From assembly GCA_944376785.1 (NCBI GenBank), contig CALWDV010000056.1, positions 1 through 7,249 on the forward strand: 7,249 bases of DNA, read 5' to 3'. Source of the stretch: an uncultured Clostridia bacterium (GTDB lineage Bacteria; Bacillota; Clostridia; Christensenellales; UBA1242). Under the pieces are notes generated by a model, which saw only the letters and a program-made list of their open reading frames with translations, had not been told where the DNA came from and searched no databases. Below, one piece after another: positions 5,818 through 7,249 of the stretch (positions are counted from its first letter, which is position 1; the number at the start of each line of letters is the position of its first letter). Made by a program: the position numbers and the translations under genes.

Positions 5818-6357
5818 GTTAATTATTCCATACTCTAACATTGTAACATAAATTTGCTCGGCAAGTTTTTTTGGAGTGTCTTTCATTCCTGAACTAACCC
5901 AATCCGACAAAATATTAAAAACTCCACCCGACAAAAACAAATATTTTATTTTTTTAAGTTCAACATCGGTTTCAATAATTGGCAACAATGTTGCAAGTGC
6001 ATTTGTGAAATATTGCAATAAAATTCCTGACATATTTGACCTTGAAAGCGACTTTAACGGTTTTCTAAGTGGAACAATGCTTGTTATTGAAAGTTCTAAC
6101 ACTTTTTTAATGTCACCACCCAACTTTGCCTTTATTAAATCTTCTTTAAACTCATTAAATTTAAAATCAACCGTTGCCTTTAAAACATCGTTAATGGTTT
6201 TATAATATTTATAAAATGTAATTCTAGCAACTCCTGCTTTTTTGCAAATTTCCGTAACACTAATGTTTTGCAAATTATTTTCAGACAACAACATTAAAAA
6301 AGCATCTATTATACATTCCTGTGAGTAAATTGAATCTTCTCTAATTTTTCTTTCCAC
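5797..6357 (-). CDS. TetR-family transcriptional regulator (DhaS-like C-terminal half)
   Basis: The protein has 186 residues, normal for TetR repressors. The DNA-binding domain covers ~8-60, with the helix-turn-helix ISVTEICKKAGVARITFYKYY (32-52), where AGV-x-x-x-T-F-Y-x-Y-Y is the family signature. The C-terminal ligand and dimer part ends with FLSGGVFNILSDWVSSGMKDTP, resembling the TetR_C_8 type found in DhaS-like regulators. The start is GTG (6357), eight bases after AGGAG (6366-6370); the next in-frame Met is residue 22, inside the DNA-binding domain. It is divergent from degV, with 182 bases between them that hold a candidate operator, so repression of degV, and perhaps of itself, is the natural inference. 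The ligand is unknown; given DegV, a fatty acid or acyl-CoA is conceivable. Confidence 0.88.
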   Translation of the reverse strand: MERKIREDSIYSQECIIDAFLMLLSENNLQNISVTEICKKAGVARITFYKYYKTINDVLKATVDFKFNEFKEDLIKAKLGGDIKKVLELSITSIVPLRKPLKSLSRSNMSGILLQYFTNALATLLPIIETDVELKKIKYLFLSGGVFNILSDWVSSGMKDTPKKLAEQIYVTMLEYGIINKFGFKK

Positions 6358-6408
6358 TTACACAACTCCTTGTTTTGTTAGTTTTACATTTTAAAATTTA
6401 ATTTTGCG

Positions 6409-6437
6409 TTGGCATTTTATTAAAATGATAATATAAT
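6409..6437 (+). promoter_or_regulatory. Strong promoter of degV
   Basis: -35 TTGGCA (6409-6414, 5 of 6 consensus), a 17-base spacer and -10 TATAAT (6432-6437). Predicted start near 6444, giving a leader of about 95 bases. It is the best promoter in the window and the only clear one without a TG extension. Confidence 0.75.
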
Positions 6438-6445
6438 AAAAAACG

Positions 6446-6459
6446 CTAACATCTGTTAG
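6446..6459. promoter_or_regulatory. Candidate TetR operator at the degV transcription start
   Basis: CTAACA (6446-6451) and TGTTAG (6454-6459) are perfect reverse complements two bases apart. The dyad lies at about +2 to +16 of the degV promoter, a classic position for repression. A lone half site, TGTTAG, recurs at 6376-6381 in front of tetR, and AACTAA near 6501 is a looser match. TetR proteins commonly bind dyads of about this size close to their own gene. Confidence 0.5.
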
Positions 6460-6463
6460 TTAT

Positions 6464-6492
6464 ATTTTTGAACAAAATTAAATTAAAGTCAA
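6464..6492 (-). promoter_or_regulatory. Possible tetR promoter facing the degV promoter
   Basis: On the - strand a good -35 TTGACT (6487-6492) sits 17 bases from a poor -10 AAAAAT (6464-6469). Transcription would start near 6457, inside the dyad, and run back across the degV promoter. The -10 lacks the first T, so this is tentative. Confidence 0.25.
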
Positions 6493-6539
6493 TTAAAAAT
6501 AACTAATAATAAAAATAAAGTATAAGAAGGAAAATAGCA

Positions 6540-7249
6540 ATGTTTAAAATAATTGCAGATTCATCTGCCAACATTTCACAAGAAGAAGCAAAAGAATTAG
6601 GAATAAAAATTTTACCCCTTGGAATTTCATTTGAAGATGAAGAATATTTAGACGACATAAACATTAGCATTGATGAGTTTTATGAAAAATTAACCACCAC
6701 AGGAATTTTCCCAAAAACATCACAACTTAGCATGGAAACACTTGAAAATGTTTATGAAGAAGCTAGAAAAAACAATGAAAAAGTGTTGTTAATTTTATTA
6801 TCTTCAAAACTTTCTGGAACATATAATTGTGCAAACTTAGTTAAAAACAACGGAAATTATGATAACGTTTTTGTTTATGACTCAAAAGGTGCAACTGCAC
6901 TTAACAGAATTTTAGTTGATGTTGCACTTAGAAACCAAGATAAAGAACCAGAAGAAGTTATTAAAATTTTAGATGAAGTTCGTGATAACATTGAACTATA
7001 TGCTGGGCTTAACACATTAGAATATTTATATAAAGGTGGAAGATTAAGCAAAAGCAAAGCAGTTATTGGAAATATGCTTAATTTAAAACCAATTTTAACC
7101 ATTTTAAAAGATGGAAGTTTAGATGTTAAGGCAAAAGCCATTGGTTTTAATAATGTTATTAAAACCATTAACAATCTTGTTGAAAAAGCAGGTGGAATTG
7201 ATGAAAACTACCCTGTTTATTTCCTTTATGCAAAAGATGATAAGAATGG
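6540..7249 (+). CDS. degV: DegV-family fatty-acid-binding protein (partial, cut by the right edge)
   Basis: The frame is open from the ATG at 6540 to the end of the window, giving 236 residues of a family usually ~280 long. Motifs in order: IIADSSANIS (4-13), FPKTSQLS (57-64), LLSSKLSGTY (86-95), EYLYKGGRLSKSKAVIGNML (161-180) and LKPILTILKDG (182-192). DegV/FakB proteins bind a fatty acid and present its carboxylate to the kinase FakA for phosphorylation and entry into phospholipid synthesis; Thr60-Ser61, Ser92 and Arg168 match the ligand-contact positions. The motif is TSQLS where TSQPS is more usual. AAGGA (6527-6531) lies 8 bases before the start. It has a strong promoter with a dyad at the start site and is divergent from tetR. 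No FakA is seen in the window, so the kinase partner is assumed. Confidence 0.9.
   Translation, partial: MFKIIADSSANISQEEAKELGIKILPLGISFEDEEYLDDINISIDEFYEKLTTTGIFPKTSQLSMETLENVYEEARKNNEKVLLILLSSKLSGTYNCANLVKNNGNYDNVFVYDSKGATALNRILVDVALRNQDKEPEEVIKILDEVRDNIELYAGLNTLEYLYKGGRLSKSKAVIGNMLNLKPILTILKDGSLDVKAKAIGFNNVIKTINNLVEKAGGIDENYPVYFLYAKDDKN

Noticed and set aside
6875..7174. 99-codon open frame on the - strand, inside degV
   Set aside because: It is antisense to clear DegV motifs, including KGGRLS; it is a shadow frame.
1..7249. Hidden defence, mobile or CRISPR system
   Set aside because: There are no transposase, integrase, nuclease-plus-helicase, toxin-antitoxin or direct-repeat arrays, and base composition is even throughout. 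The genes read as chromosomal housekeeping and regulatory genes.

Overview
The window is very AT-rich DNA (roughly a quarter G+C by eye) with strong AGGAG-type ribosome binding sites, sigma-A-like promoters and short hairpin plus T-run terminators. Together with the gene families (long Rel, DegV, a TetR with a DhaS-type C-terminal half, a DUF2225-like zinc ribbon protein), this points to a low-GC member of the Bacillota, probably an uncultured, host- or gut-associated lineage. Trp is encoded by TGG and one gene appears to stop at TGA, so the standard bacterial code fits better than the Mycoplasma code. The lineage call is inference.

Layout, left to right: the last 26 codons of an unidentified + strand gene (1-81); a bidirectional terminator; a PHP-family metallophosphoesterase (114-1355, -); a small zinc-ribbon protein resembling DUF2225 (1438-2097, -); a divergent intergenic region with promoters on both strands and a perfect 12-bp inverted repeat; a 73-residue DUF2188 protein (2264-2485, +); a second bidirectional terminator; a PP2C-type phosphatase (2508-3341, -); the (p)ppGpp synthetase/hydrolase Rel (3464-5626, -); a TetR-family regulator (5797-6357, -); and, divergent from it, a DegV-family fatty-acid-binding protein (6540 to the right edge, +, truncated by the window).

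Most genes look like single transcription units. The PHP, zinc-ribbon, DUF2188 and PP2C genes each have a recognisable promoter, and strong hairpin terminators follow the PHP, zinc-ribbon, DUF2188, PP2C and Rel genes. The exception is tetR, whose stop codon lies in a hairpin without a T run, so read-through into rel is possible. The clearest regulatory logic is at the right end: a near-consensus promoter for degV is followed at its predicted transcription start by a 14-bp dyad (CTAACATCTGTTAG), where the divergent TetR protein would be expected to bind. Rel (alarmone metabolism) and DegV (the fatty-acid-binding partner of a fatty acid kinase system) lie either side of tetR, but a functional link between them is only inference.

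No mobile element, CRISPR array, RNA gene or defence island is visible, and no gap between genes exceeds 300 bases. I do not see a clearly novel multi-gene system. The points of most interest are the tetR/degV operator arrangement, two leader or operator inverted repeats, a divergent ATP-site motif in Rel, the poorly characterised small proteins, and a recurrent extended -10 element in five of the six better promoters.
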